Shown here: positions 1-7,198 of the stretch, piece after piece
Layout: each line of letters starts with the position of its first letter
Numbering within the stretch: position 1 is the first letter of the stretch
Assembly: GCA_045577755.1 (NCBI GenBank)
Contig: JAZNJA010000055.1
Span: 1-64,000, forward strand
DNA: 64,000 nt
Reading direction: 5' to 3'
Origin: CAMEON01 sp045577755
GTDB taxonomy: Bacteria > Bacillota > Clostridia > Oscillospirales > CAG-272
Notes under the pieces: generated by a model
Seen by the model: only the letters and a program-made list of their open reading frames with translations
The model's database searches: none
What the model was told of the DNA's origin: nothing
Translations under genes and position numbers: made by a program

Positions 1-21
1 CGCGGTCGGCAGGTTGTCAAG

Positions 22-984
22 TCAAGTGCAACACTTTTTAGAGACAAAATCAAGCGGAGAGAGATAATCCAAACATTTACGAGGACGGGAATTGATGAGA
101 TGAACAACTCGAACAAGCTCGTCTTCAGAAACGAGTGAGAAATCAGTACCTTTAGGGAAGAAGAAACGAAGCATATCGTTGGTATTCTCATTGAGGCCGC
201 GCTGCCAAGGTGAATGAGGATCTGCAAAATAAATCGTAGTGTCAAGATCTTCTTCGATACCCTTAAAATCAGCAAATTCCGAACCGTTATCCAGAGTTAT
301 CGTGTGGATCGGCAAGGAAACTTCAAGAAGTTCGAAAGCACGTTTCGTTGCCTTTCTCACGGCATCCATTGTGTGGTTGGGGGATATCGCTGCGGTAAGC
401 ATCTTGCTCTTTCTGTCAACCTGTGTCACGAGACAACTCTTGTTTCTGGCACCGCAAACCGTATCACCTTCCCAATCGCCGAGCCGACTCTTTGTGTTAG
501 CTTCTACGGGCCTTTCATGGATGGTGTGTTCAGGTTGGATGCTCGAACAAGTCTTGGTACGCTTATACTTTTTCTTGTTTTTCCTTCGCAGATGGGTCTT
601 AGCCTTTACCCCCGAAAACAAACCAGATCGAATCGCTTTGTAGATCGTTGCATGAGAAACGGGATATCCGTGCTCCTTGCAGTAATGTGCGATCAATTCC
701 GGAGACCAATACTTCTCCAAGCATTCCTGGATGAGTCGAAATAGCTCTGTGTCCTTCTGTATAGCTGGGCGGCGAACGCACTTCTTCCTCCGTAGGATAT
801 ACAAAACGGTTGCTCTCCAAGGATGATACTGTTTTTTCTTTTGGCTGTAGTTCCGTCTCACTTCTCGGCTGATCGTTGACGGACTTCTTCCTAAAATTTC
901 CGCAATTTCTCGAAAACTTTTCCCTTCGTTCAATAATTGTTGTAGATTTTCTCGTTCCGTTAGTGTAAAATGTGTGTAAGACAA
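22..984 (-). CDS. IS30 family transposase
   Basis: 320 residues, full length for the family. The N-terminus is a helix-turn-helix of the IS30 type (FREIAEILGRSPSTISREV, about residues 24-42). The integrase-like core carries the expected DDE acids: Asp in GDWEGDTV, Asp in ITLDNGSEFA, and Glu in GLNENTNDMLR. The reading frame is intact, so the element may be active. The start is a TTG preceded by GGAGG with eight bases between; no better ATG lies near. The protein would cut and rejoin its own inverted repeats. The stop codon coincides with the outer tip of the left inverted repeat. Confidence 0.93.
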   Translation of the reverse strand: MSYTHFTLTERENLQQLLNEGKSFREIAEILGRSPSTISREVRRNYSQKKKQYHPWRATVLYILRRKKCVRRPAIQKDTELFRLIQECLEKYWSPELIAHYCKEHGYPVSHATIYKAIRSGLFSGVKAKTHLRRKNKKKYKRTKTCSSIQPEHTIHERPVEANTKSRLGDWEGDTVCGARNKSCLVTQVDRKSKMLTAAISPNHTMDAVRKATKRAFELLEVSLPIHTITLDNGSEFADFKGIEEDLDTTIYFADPHSPWQRGLNENTNDMLRFFFPKGTDFSLVSEDELVRVVHLINSRPRKCLDYLSPLDFVSKKCCT

Positions 985-1077
985 TATTCTTACCTCCGTG
1001 TAGTTTGTTTGTGTGGTAACTACATTTTACACCCTGGCGAGAATATTGTCTATACTTTTTTGTAATGTTGCACTTGA
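22..1077 (-). mobile_element. IS30-family insertion sequence, complete
   Basis: A 12-bp perfect terminal inverted repeat (TCAAGTGCAACA at 22-33, its complement at 1066-1077) encloses one transposase gene, giving an element of about 1,056 bp, a normal IS30-family size. The last three bases of the left end are the transposase stop codon. I see no clear 2-3 bp target duplication at the outer edges (AAG on the left, TAT on the right), so the exact ends could be off by a base or two. A palindromic repeat remnant lies just outside the right end at 1097-1115. Confidence 0.85.
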
Positions 1078-1096
1078 TATTATAGCACGCGGTCCC

Positions 1097-1115
1097 CCTT
1101 CCCCGCTGGGGAAGG
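1097..1115. repeat. Palindromic repeat remnant next to IS30
   Basis: CCTTCCCC-GCT-GGGGAAGG, an 8-bp stem with a 3-base loop, 20 bp outside the IS30 right end and 43 bp downstream of the malY-like stop codon. It resembles the hairpin half of the palindromic units at 6928-7060. There is no T-run after it on either strand, so it is not a classic terminator, though it may still protect the 3' end of the operon transcript. Confidence 0.5.
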
Positions 1116-1158
1116 CAAGGAAAACGCATCCTTCTCCCCGATAAACCCCAATTTATCA

Positions 1159-2373
1159 TCAATCACCTACGCTGTTAAATACAAACTCATCCATCCGCCC
1201 AAACGCCTCCTTGACTCTTGCAAGGGGCAACGCCACGTTCAGTCGGATGTGTGTAGTACCGCCGTGACCCGTGCCGTCCTGCCAGGCCACACCTACGTCG
1301 TGGCCCATCTTCACCAGCTCGGGGAGGGTCTTGCCGTGGGTCTTCAGCCACTCCTTGCAGTCCAGGAAGATCATGTAGGTCCCCTGGGGATGGGCGGCCT
1401 TGACACCCTTGAAGTGGGTATTGATGTAGTCCATGGCGTAGTCAATATTCTCGGTCAGCACCGAGCAGAGCTCGTCCACCCACGCGGCTCCCTCGTCGCT
1501 GTAGCCGCCGATGAGGGCGTACATGGAGAGGACGTTCATGTTGTTGTAGTGGGACAGGGAGGACTCCTTCTCCACCCGGTCGCGGAGGCGGTCATTGTAG
1601 ATGATGTGGTAGGATCCCACCAGGCCCGCCAGGCTGAAGGTCTTGGTGGTGGCGTACTGGGCCACCGTCCGCATACGGGCGTCCTCGCTCACCGACTGGG
1701 TGGGGATGTGCTTGTTCCCCGCCAGGATGATGTCCGACCAGATCTCGTCCGACACCACGTAGACGTCGTGCTTGCGGTACAGCTCCATGACCGCCTCGAT
1801 CTCCCATCTCTCCCAGACCCGCCCCGTGGGGTTGTGGGGAGAGCAGAACAGGGCGGCGTGGATGCGGTTCTCCACGATCTTCTGTTCCATGTCGGCCAGA
1901 TCCAGCCGCCAGATACCGTTCTCGTCAAGGACCAGGGGGCTTTCCACGATATGGTAGCCCGCGTTGGTCAGAGAGCCCATGAAGCCCATGTAGACGGGGC
2001 TGTTGAGCAGGACGTTGTCCCCCTTGGAGCAGAAGGTACTCAGGGCGGAGAGGATACCGCCCAGCACGCCGTTCTCGTAGCCGATGTGCTTTTTCTCCAG
2101 GCCGACTACACCGTTGCGGGTGGTCTGCCAGTTTATGATGGCGTCGAAATACTCTTCGCGGGGGTCAAAGTAACCGAAGCAGGGGTGGCTGATGCGCTCC
2201 GCCATGGCTTTCGTCACCGAGGGAGCGGTGGGGAAATTCATGTCGGCCACCCACATAGGGATGGGGTCGAAGCCCTCACGGGGCTTGCCGGGGGCCCAGC
2301 CTTGGCCCAGGGCGTCCACGGCCAGGGCATCCTTGCCCTCGCGGCGGAGGATGGTAGTGAAATCGTATTTCAT
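1159..2373 (-). CDS. MalY/PatB family PLP-dependent C-S lyase / aminotransferase
   Basis: 404 residues, the usual length for fold-type I enzymes of the MalY/PatB group, which cleave cystathionine or related C-S substrates to pyruvate, ammonia and a thiol, with some members acting as aminotransferases. Family marks seen: PMWVADMNF near residue 39, NPTGRVW near 181, VVSDEIW with Asp209 to hold the PLP ring nitrogen, and the Schiff-base lysine K244 in TTKTFSLAG. No signal peptide, so cytoplasmic. The start has GAGGT 8-10 bases upstream. It is the last gene of a four-gene operon, 44 bp after the flavoprotein gene. A role in sulfur amino acid breakdown is likely; the substrate cannot be read from sequence, and the link to the redox genes upstream is unexplained. 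Confidence 0.88.
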   Translation of the reverse strand: MKYDFTTILRREGKDALAVDALGQGWAPGKPREGFDPIPMWVADMNFPTAPSVTKAMAERISHPCFGYFDPREEYFDAIINWQTTRNGVVGLEKKHIGYENGVLGGILSALSTFCSKGDNVLLNSPVYMGFMGSLTNAGYHIVESPLVLDENGIWRLDLADMEQKIVENRIHAALFCSPHNPTGRVWERWEIEAVMELYRKHDVYVVSDEIWSDIILAGNKHIPTQSVSEDARMRTVAQYATTKTFSLAGLVGSYHIIYNDRLRDRVEKESSLSHYNNMNVLSMYALIGGYSDEGAAWVDELCSVLTENIDYAMDYINTHFKGVKAAHPQGTYMIFLDCKEWLKTHGKTLPELVKMGHDVGVAWQDGTGHGGTTHIRLNVALPLARVKEAFGRMDEFVFNSVGD

Positions 2374-2417
2374 GACGGTATACCTCGTTTCTCGTATGGT
2401 CGTGGGATCGGGTGTTC

Positions 2418-4214
2418 TTACGTTCCCTCGGTCTCCCGCCGCTTGCGAGCCAGGAGGGTCTCAAACCACAGGTCGGGGGTGGGCATGGGAGAGATCGGCT
2501 CCAGAGCGGACACGGCCCCTCTCGTCACGGTGCGGGTGTCGCGGAAGCCCTGATCCCCGGCGGCCCTTCCGTTCACCAGGGCTGCGCCGTGGCTCCCCAG
2601 GGCCTCAGCCGAGCAGAGCATAGCCGACAGCACCGACCGCTGGGTCAGGACCGTATCGTACAGACGAAACGCCTCAGCGATCTCGGTGTCCTCCGAGATC
2701 GTAACGGCGTTGAAAAAGTCCTCGTACAGAGACTCCACTCGCCCGAGGAGTGCCTTCATACCCGCGGTACGGCGGTCGAAGTCAGCCACGCGGCTCATGG
2801 CGGTACGGAGCTCATCACCCAGAGCCCTGACATTGGATGCCCCATGCTTGAATGTCGGCGGGACGTAGGCAGGCACGGGACGGTTCTGCCCCTTCTGTCC
2901 CGCAATATGCTCAGCGGCACGGAGACTGCCTACCTGGGTGGAATTCAGGGCACTTCCTCCGGGGCGATAGACCCCAAAGGTCCCTGCCGCCTCACCGGCG
3001 CAGTAGAGGCCCCGAAGCTCGGTCTGCCAGTTCCTGTCCACGGTCACGCCGCCGTTGCAATGCTGAGCGCAGACCGCGATCTCCAGCCGCTCGGTGTACA
3101 GATCGATGCCATGGTCGGCATACAGCTCAATGGCGCCGCGGTTCATTCTATCCAACCGCTCGATAGGGGTGCCGAACAGGGCCTCCGAGCGGGACAGATA
3201 CCCGTATGCCTCGGGCGGGAGGACCGAAAAGCCATTCTCCAGCCCCTTAGGGTTGCGGGTAAAGTCCAGATAGACACGGTTGCCCCGCTTGATCTCGGCA
3301 GCGACCAGGAGGTCCACCTTGGAGGAGCCCTCGGCCTTGCGGGTATCGAAGGGCCATTGATAGCCCTTGAGGAAGATGAGACCGAGAGAGGCGTCTCCCA
3401 GGGCATCGTATAGAAATTCCCGCTCCTCCCCTGTCCGATCCACGCTGATATAGCGGGGGAGGACCTGCTGGTAGGTTCCCGACAAATTCCAACGGAACTT
3501 CACGCTGGCAATGCCGTACTGCCACTCCTCCATGTTGGAAAGGGACACGCCCGCCTCGATGGCCAGGCCCGTAGCGCCGTGCTGGCTCTCGGGGTAGACG
3601 GTGTTTCGGTAGATCCCGGCGGGGCCTCCCGTGCAGAGAATGACGTTCCGGCATCCGATCACGGTGAACGCCCCCGTGACGGTAGACACGCAGGCCACAC
3701 CCGCGATCCCCTCGCCGTCGGTGAGAAGTCTGACGGCCAAGGTATGATCGATGATCTCAATACCCTTGCGCAGACAGGACCGCTCCAAGGCCTCGGTCAT
3801 ATACTTGGAGGTCAGGGGGCCGCAGGAGGTGGCGCGGCTGCGGGGATCGTGGTCGGTCTTGTAGCCCGCGTACTCCCCGTACTCGTTGGCGGGAAAGGGG
3901 ACCCCCAACTCCACCAGGCGCATGAAGCATCGGGTGGAGTAGGCCGCCTCGCAGAGAGCGTGCTCTCCCATGACACCGCCACCTCCGTAGAGGGTATCCG
4001 CCATCTCGCGGACGCTGTCCCCCTCGCCGCCGCAGAGAGAGAGCTTATAGTAGGTCTGCTTGTCGCTCCCCGTGTTACGGGAGGTGCCCATGTACCGCCC
4101 CTCGGTGATAACGGCGATATCGGTCACCCCCAGATCATAGAGTCGGTCGGCGGCATTGTAGCCCGCGCAGCCCGTCCCGATGATGAGGGTATGATAGGTT
4201 TTCTTGGTGTTCAT
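2418..4214 (-). CDS. FAD-dependent oxidoreductase, fumarate reductase/L-aspartate oxidase-like flavoprotein
   Basis: 598 residues. A Rossmann FAD motif sits at the N-terminus (LIIGTGCAGYNAADRL, residues 10-25), followed by the family's HGATGLAIEAG segment and the C-terminal HCNGGVTVD and GLYCAGEAAGTFGVYRPGG motifs typical of fumarate reductase, succinate dehydrogenase and aspartate oxidase flavoproteins. There is no signal peptide, haem domain or FMN-attachment domain, so it is a soluble cytoplasmic protein. Its start lies 3 bp after the SDR stop codon with GGAG 11 bases upstream, indicating translation coupling. In gut Clostridia, combinations of OYE-type, SDR and fumarate-reductase-like flavoproteins reduce unsaturated or oxo compounds such as steroids and enoates. 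The substrate here is unknown. Confidence 0.85.
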   Translation of the reverse strand: MNTKKTYHTLIIGTGCAGYNAADRLYDLGVTDIAVITEGRYMGTSRNTGSDKQTYYKLSLCGGEGDSVREMADTLYGGGGVMGEHALCEAAYSTRCFMRLVELGVPFPANEYGEYAGYKTDHDPRSRATSCGPLTSKYMTEALERSCLRKGIEIIDHTLAVRLLTDGEGIAGVACVSTVTGAFTVIGCRNVILCTGGPAGIYRNTVYPESQHGATGLAIEAGVSLSNMEEWQYGIASVKFRWNLSGTYQQVLPRYISVDRTGEEREFLYDALGDASLGLIFLKGYQWPFDTRKAEGSSKVDLLVAAEIKRGNRVYLDFTRNPKGLENGFSVLPPEAYGYLSRSEALFGTPIERLDRMNRGAIELYADHGIDLYTERLEIAVCAQHCNGGVTVDRNWQTELRGLYCAGEAAGTFGVYRPGGSALNSTQVGSLRAAEHIAGQKGQNRPVPAYVPPTFKHGASNVRALGDELRTAMSRVADFDRRTAGMKALLGRVESLYEDFFNAVTISEDTEIAEAFRLYDTVLTQRSVLSAMLCSAEALGSHGAALVNGRAAGDQGFRDTRTVTRGAVSALEPISPMPTPDLWFETLLARKRRETEGT

Positions 4215-4217
4215 GGC

Positions 4218-4949
4218 TCACAGACTCCGTATGTGCATACCGCCGTCCACAATGACGGAGGCTCCCGTGGTATAGCCGAAGGTGCCGTCACAAAGGGCGA
4301 CCACCGCCCTGGCCACGTCCTCAGGCTGACCCCAGCGCCCCAACGGAACCAATCCCCCCTCAATGAGGCGGTCGTATTTTTCCTTGACGGCGGCTGTCAT
4401 GCCCGTCTCGATGATGCCGGGGCAGACCTCGTTGACGGTAATGCCCTCCCCCGCCAGGCGGTCGGCGAAGAGCTTGGTGATCATGGAGACCCCCGCCTTG
4501 GAGATGCAGTACTCCCCGCGGGAGGTGGAGCTGGTATAGGCCGAGCAGGAGGAGATATTGACGATTGCGCCGCCCTTCCCCCGAGCCACCAGAATATGAG
4601 CCACTGCCTGGGTCAAAAACAGGGTTCCCTTGGTGTTGATGCCCATGACGTAATCGTAGCTCTCCTCGGTCATGTTCAGTATATCGGTCCGCACCTTGGG
4701 TGCCACGCCCGCCACGTTGACGAGGACGGAGATCTCGCCCTTGGCAGTGGCGGTATCCAACAGCCTTTGACGGTCGGCCGCGGAGGCAATATCTCCCGCG
4801 ATACAGGTCACGTCGAGGCCCTCAAAGTCCGTGGGCAGAGTGTCGACCCGCCGTCCCATGCCCACAACGGCGTAGCCTCTCTCGGCCAGCATCCGCGCAC
4901 TGGCCTTCCCGATGCCCCCCAGGACACCGGTCACGATGGCGATTTTCAT
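4218..4949 (-). CDS. SDR family oxidoreductase (FabG-like)
   Basis: 243 residues, a classical short-chain dehydrogenase. Seen: nucleotide motif TGVLGGIGKA at 7-16, the NVAG motif near 78, a Ser-containing NISSCSAY near 131-138, the catalytic pair Tyr147 and Lys151 (YCISK), and the PGIIETGM loop. It would oxidise or reduce a hydroxyl/keto group with NAD(P)H. Annotation pipelines would call it 3-oxoacyl-ACP reductase, but the setting between an OYE-type enzyme and a flavoprotein, away from fatty acid genes, argues for a small-molecule substrate. Its ATG overlaps the upstream stop codon (ATGA), with AAGGAG nine bases before. Confidence 0.88.
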   Translation of the reverse strand: MKIAIVTGVLGGIGKASARMLAERGYAVVGMGRRVDTLPTDFEGLDVTCIAGDIASAADRQRLLDTATAKGEISVLVNVAGVAPKVRTDILNMTEESYDYVMGINTKGTLFLTQAVAHILVARGKGGAIVNISSCSAYTSSTSRGEYCISKAGVSMITKLFADRLAGEGITVNEVCPGIIETGMTAAVKEKYDRLIEGGLVPLGRWGQPEDVARAVVALCDGTFGYTTGASVIVDGGMHIRSL

Positions 4950-6142
4950 GCTTTGATCTCCTTATACAGGTTTCTGTAGTATTCGTGATACACCGCGCAC
5001 CCCGATACTCGCCCCGCCCGCATGAGCTCGGTGCATTTGGAGCAAGCGAGACAGCACTTTTTGGGGGTGAAGCTCCCCTCGGTATAGTCCTGATAGAAGG
5101 CGGGATAGGCCAGCCACATCCGCCCGAAGCCCACCAGGTCGCAGACGCCGTCGGTCAGCTGTCTCTCGGCCTGCTCCATGAGGTCCTCACGGTAGTAGGA
5201 AAGCCCCGATCCCACCACGGTAAGGGTGGGGAAGGTTTCCTTGATATGCTTCTCCACCGTGACGAAGCGGGCCAGCCCCTCGGCGGGGGGCTCGGGAGGA
5301 ATGTAGCCACCCTTGCGGTAGGGGCGGTTGATGTGGGGATTGTAATAGGGGTTGCCGATGGTGACGTTCAGCACCTCGATCCCCTCCTCCACGAGGCGGG
5401 CAATGAGGCGGTCAGGCTCGGTGAGGTCCAATTCGTTTGCCTCGGTGGTGCCGAAGCCGTAGGGGTGGGGCACCATATCCGACACGCTCAGACGGGTGGT
5501 CAGCAGGACCGATTCGGGTATGGCCCTCTTTACTTCTCTCACGCAGTCCAGATAGAGCCGCGCGCGGTTCTCGAAGCTCCCGCCGTAGCGCCCCTCTCGG
5601 GAGAAGGCCGACAGCAGCTCCTGGAAAAGGTAGCCGTGGCAGGACTTCACGTCCACCCCGTCAAAGCCCGCCTCCACGGCCAGAAGAGCGGCCTTTACGT
5701 ACAGGGCGGGGAGGGTGTCCAGGTACTCGTCGGGCACGATATGCCCATCGGTCACGGGGCGGCGCTCCTCGTACAGGGGATGGCGGTAGGCGATCATGGG
5801 GGTGATGCTCTGCCGCCCGGAGTGGGTGAGCTGGAGGATAAATACGGGCTTGATCCCGCGCTCCCGCTGAGCGATCTCCCGCATATCCGCCACCAACGCC
5901 CGGAAGGCGGGGAGGTTTTCAGGGGTCAGCATCATCTGGCGGGGGTTGGTACGCCCCTCAGGGCAGACGGCACAGGCCTCAAACCAGACAAGCCCCGCCC
6001 CGCTCCGAGCGGCACGGCGATACTTTTCAACCGTCAGCTCACTGGGGCTGCCGTCGGGGTTGCAGTCGCAGCCCTCCATGGGCTGCAGGGTCACGCGATT
6101 GGGGATAAGGGCGTTTCGGATCTGTAGGGAATTGTGGATCAT
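4946..6142 (-). CDS. NADH:flavin oxidoreductase, Old Yellow Enzyme / 2,4-dienoyl-CoA reductase N-domain type
   Basis: 398 residues forming one FMN-binding TIM barrel. It carries a C-terminal cysteine cluster (C363, C364, C367, C370 and C382) close to the 4Fe-4S ligand set of the 2,4-dienoyl-CoA reductase/BaiCD group. Seen also: GFDGVDVKSCHGYLFQELLS, the usual substrate-site His-containing segment. Unlike BaiCD or E. coli FadH it stops after the barrel and lacks the C-terminal FAD/NAD(P) domain; the fumarate-reductase-like protein two genes downstream may supply a partner, which is inference. First gene of the operon, with a promoter at 6185-6213 and GGAAGG upstream of the ATG. Predicted job: reduction of an activated C=C bond. 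Confidence 0.87.
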   Translation of the reverse strand: MIHNSLQIRNALIPNRVTLQPMEGCDCNPDGSPSELTVEKYRRAARSGAGLVWFEACAVCPEGRTNPRQMMLTPENLPAFRALVADMREIAQRERGIKPVFILQLTHSGRQSITPMIAYRHPLYEERRPVTDGHIVPDEYLDTLPALYVKAALLAVEAGFDGVDVKSCHGYLFQELLSAFSREGRYGGSFENRARLYLDCVREVKRAIPESVLLTTRLSVSDMVPHPYGFGTTEANELDLTEPDRLIARLVEEGIEVLNVTIGNPYYNPHINRPYRKGGYIPPEPPAEGLARFVTVEKHIKETFPTLTVVGSGLSYYREDLMEQAERQLTDGVCDLVGFGRMWLAYPAFYQDYTEGSFTPKKCCLACSKCTELMRAGRVSGCAVYHEYYRNLYKEIKA

Positions 6143-6184
6143 ATGCGTACCGACCTTCCGTGAATTTCTGTCTACTCTACGTTA

Positions 6185-6213
6185 ATTATAGCAGATACCG
6201 CCACACAAGTAAA
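6185..6213 (-). promoter_or_regulatory. Promoter of the OYE-SDR-flavoprotein-malY operon
   Basis: On the minus strand: TTTACT (-35, 6208-6213), 17-base spacer, TATAAT (-10, 6185-6190) preceded by TGC. It ends 42 bp before the start codon of the first gene. Confidence 0.7.
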
Positions 6214-6356
6214 GACCCAAATCCGTTTTTTTCGGTTTTTTCCGAAATTTTGCGGAAATCGCAACGAAAAAACCCGACAGGCAAAAGTGTGATGTTCATA
6301 TCGGAGAAATCATAATTTGATTTGAACATATCGCGTAAAATTGCTCCGCAGAAAAC

Positions 6357-6405
6357 AAATAACAAACGCCGACAGATTTTCAAGGTCTGTCGGCGTTTGT
6401 TATTT
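6357..6405. terminator. Perfect 20-bp inverted repeat, bidirectional terminator
   Basis: The arms 6357-6376 and 6386-6405 are exact reverse complements (20 bp) around a 9-base loop; the outer ends are A/T-rich so each direction finishes in a U-rich tail. It lies 2 bp downstream of the stop codon of the small lipoprotein gene and isolates it from the operon to its left. Confidence 0.88.
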
Positions 6406-6407
6406 GA

Positions 6408-6812
6408 CTATTCAAGATATACAATTAATAGCGTCTTTCCTTTTTCGTTCATATAAACCGCTTGCTTTTCTGCATCCTCATCGAAATAGTTGAAAACAAC
6501 CTTCCATGTATTAGACTCGGGATCAAAGAAAACGAGATAATAAGGGCTGGATTGTTCAAGCGTATATTCTTTGATTGCCTGATCTACTGCATCAAGATCG
6601 TTATCTATAGCACGCTCAAGTTCTTCCGTATTGACAAATCCATCACGCTTGACATTCGGCAAGTCCTCAGAATAAACAAGCATTTCTTCTTGATATGAAA
6701 AAGAAGGATTCTCTTCTCTGTACGACGGTGGGGGAGAACATCCGCGATATGTACATCCGCGATATGTAATAGATAATAGTAACACCATTGCTAAACTAAT
6801 GAAGCTTTTCAC
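6408..6812 (-). CDS. Small predicted exported (lipo)protein, unknown function
   Basis: 134 residues from a GTG start with AAAGGATG eight bases upstream; a longer frame upstream to 6926 exists but begins inside repeat sequence. The N-terminus (KSFISLAMVLLLSI) is a signal sequence followed by two copies of TYRGC, produced by an exact 15-bp tandem duplication at 6738-6767, then a Pro/Ser/Glu-rich linker. The C-terminal half (PYYLVFFDPESNTWKVVF) looks like a small PepSY-like or NTF2-like beta domain, but I cannot assign a family. The region is clearly AT-richer than its neighbours and is fenced by a terminator and palindromic repeats, suggesting a separately acquired gene. A weak promoter candidate (TTGCGA-18-TAGAAT) lies at 6833-6862. 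Confidence 0.6.
   Translation of the reverse strand: MKSFISLAMVLLLSITYRGCTYRGCSPPPSYREENPSFSYQEEMLVYSEDLPNVKRDGFVNTEELERAIDNDLDAVDQAIKEYTLEQSSPYYLVFFDPESNTWKVVFNYFDEDAEKQAVYMNEKGKTLLIVYLE
6738..6767. repeat. 15-bp tandem duplication inside a lipobox region
   Basis: ACATCCGCGATATGT occurs twice back to back (6738-6752 and 6753-6767). In the minus-strand gene it duplicates the peptide TYRGC, so two candidate lipidation cysteines follow the hydrophobic segment. Confidence 0.9.
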
Positions 6813-6869
6813 AATAATCACATCCTTTGAAAATTCTAATTTACCGTTCTGCTTTATCGCAAGTTTCGC

Positions 6870-6886
6870 CTTTGTATTACAAAGGC
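6870..6886. promoter_or_regulatory. Palindromic operator-like site
   Basis: CCTTTGTA-T-TACAAAGG, 8-bp arms around one base, placed just upstream of the weak promoter candidate of the small lipoprotein gene. It could be an operator or the edge of a mobile repeat; nothing else supports either. Confidence 0.35.
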
Positions 6887-6927
6887 ACAGGGCAAAGCCC
6901 ACACCCCTAAAGTTGCACGCATCCAAA

Positions 6928-7060
6928 GGCTCCCTCCGGGAGGGAGCTGTCAGCGAAGCTGACTGAGGGAGAGTGCGTTACTATAAAGTTTATCTAAGCT
7001 CAAAGTCACGCAGGCTCCTTCCGTCACGCTACGCGTGCCACCTTCCTCCCGGAGGAAGGC
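6928..7060. repeat. Two inverted palindromic repeat units (REP-like)
   Basis: Unit 1 (6928-6971) contains the hairpin GCTCCCTCC-GGGAGGGAGC followed by GTCAGC-GAA-GCTGAC and GAGGGAG. Unit 2 (7013-7060) has the same plan in the other orientation: CTCCTTCC, a GTCACGC/GCGTG(C)C stem, then CCTTCCTCC-CGGAGGAAGG. The two face each other around about 40 bp. Similar palindromic units recur between genes in many gut Clostridia genomes; they carry no ORF. The stretch 6813-7198 holds only these repeats, the weak promoter and the terminator at 7088. Confidence 0.75.
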
Positions 7061-7087
7061 TTTTTGTTAGTTCCATTATAACACAAA

Positions 7088-7115
7088 TCGGCAGAGAAAA
7101 CAAGTCCTCTGCCGA
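7088..7115. terminator. Terminator of the maltodextrin ABC operon
   Basis: TCGGCAGAG (7088-7096) pairs with CTCTGCCGA (7107-7115). Reading on the minus strand the hairpin is followed by TTTGTGTT; reading plus it is followed by AGTTTTTG. It lies 84 bp after the ATPase stop codon. Confidence 0.75.
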
Positions 7116-7198
7116 AGTTTTTGTGCCCGTGATTTCTCCGTTAAAGACAACAGAGAAAGCTCATCGGGTTCTTTCCATGTATACGGGATTCGATCGGA

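Noticed and set aside
599..1162. 187-codon minus-strand frame overlapping IS30
   Set aside because: It crosses the IS end and lies in another frame of the transposase; no conserved domain.
6186..6383. 65-codon minus-strand frame
   Set aside because: It runs through the perfect terminator hairpin and has no ribosome site.
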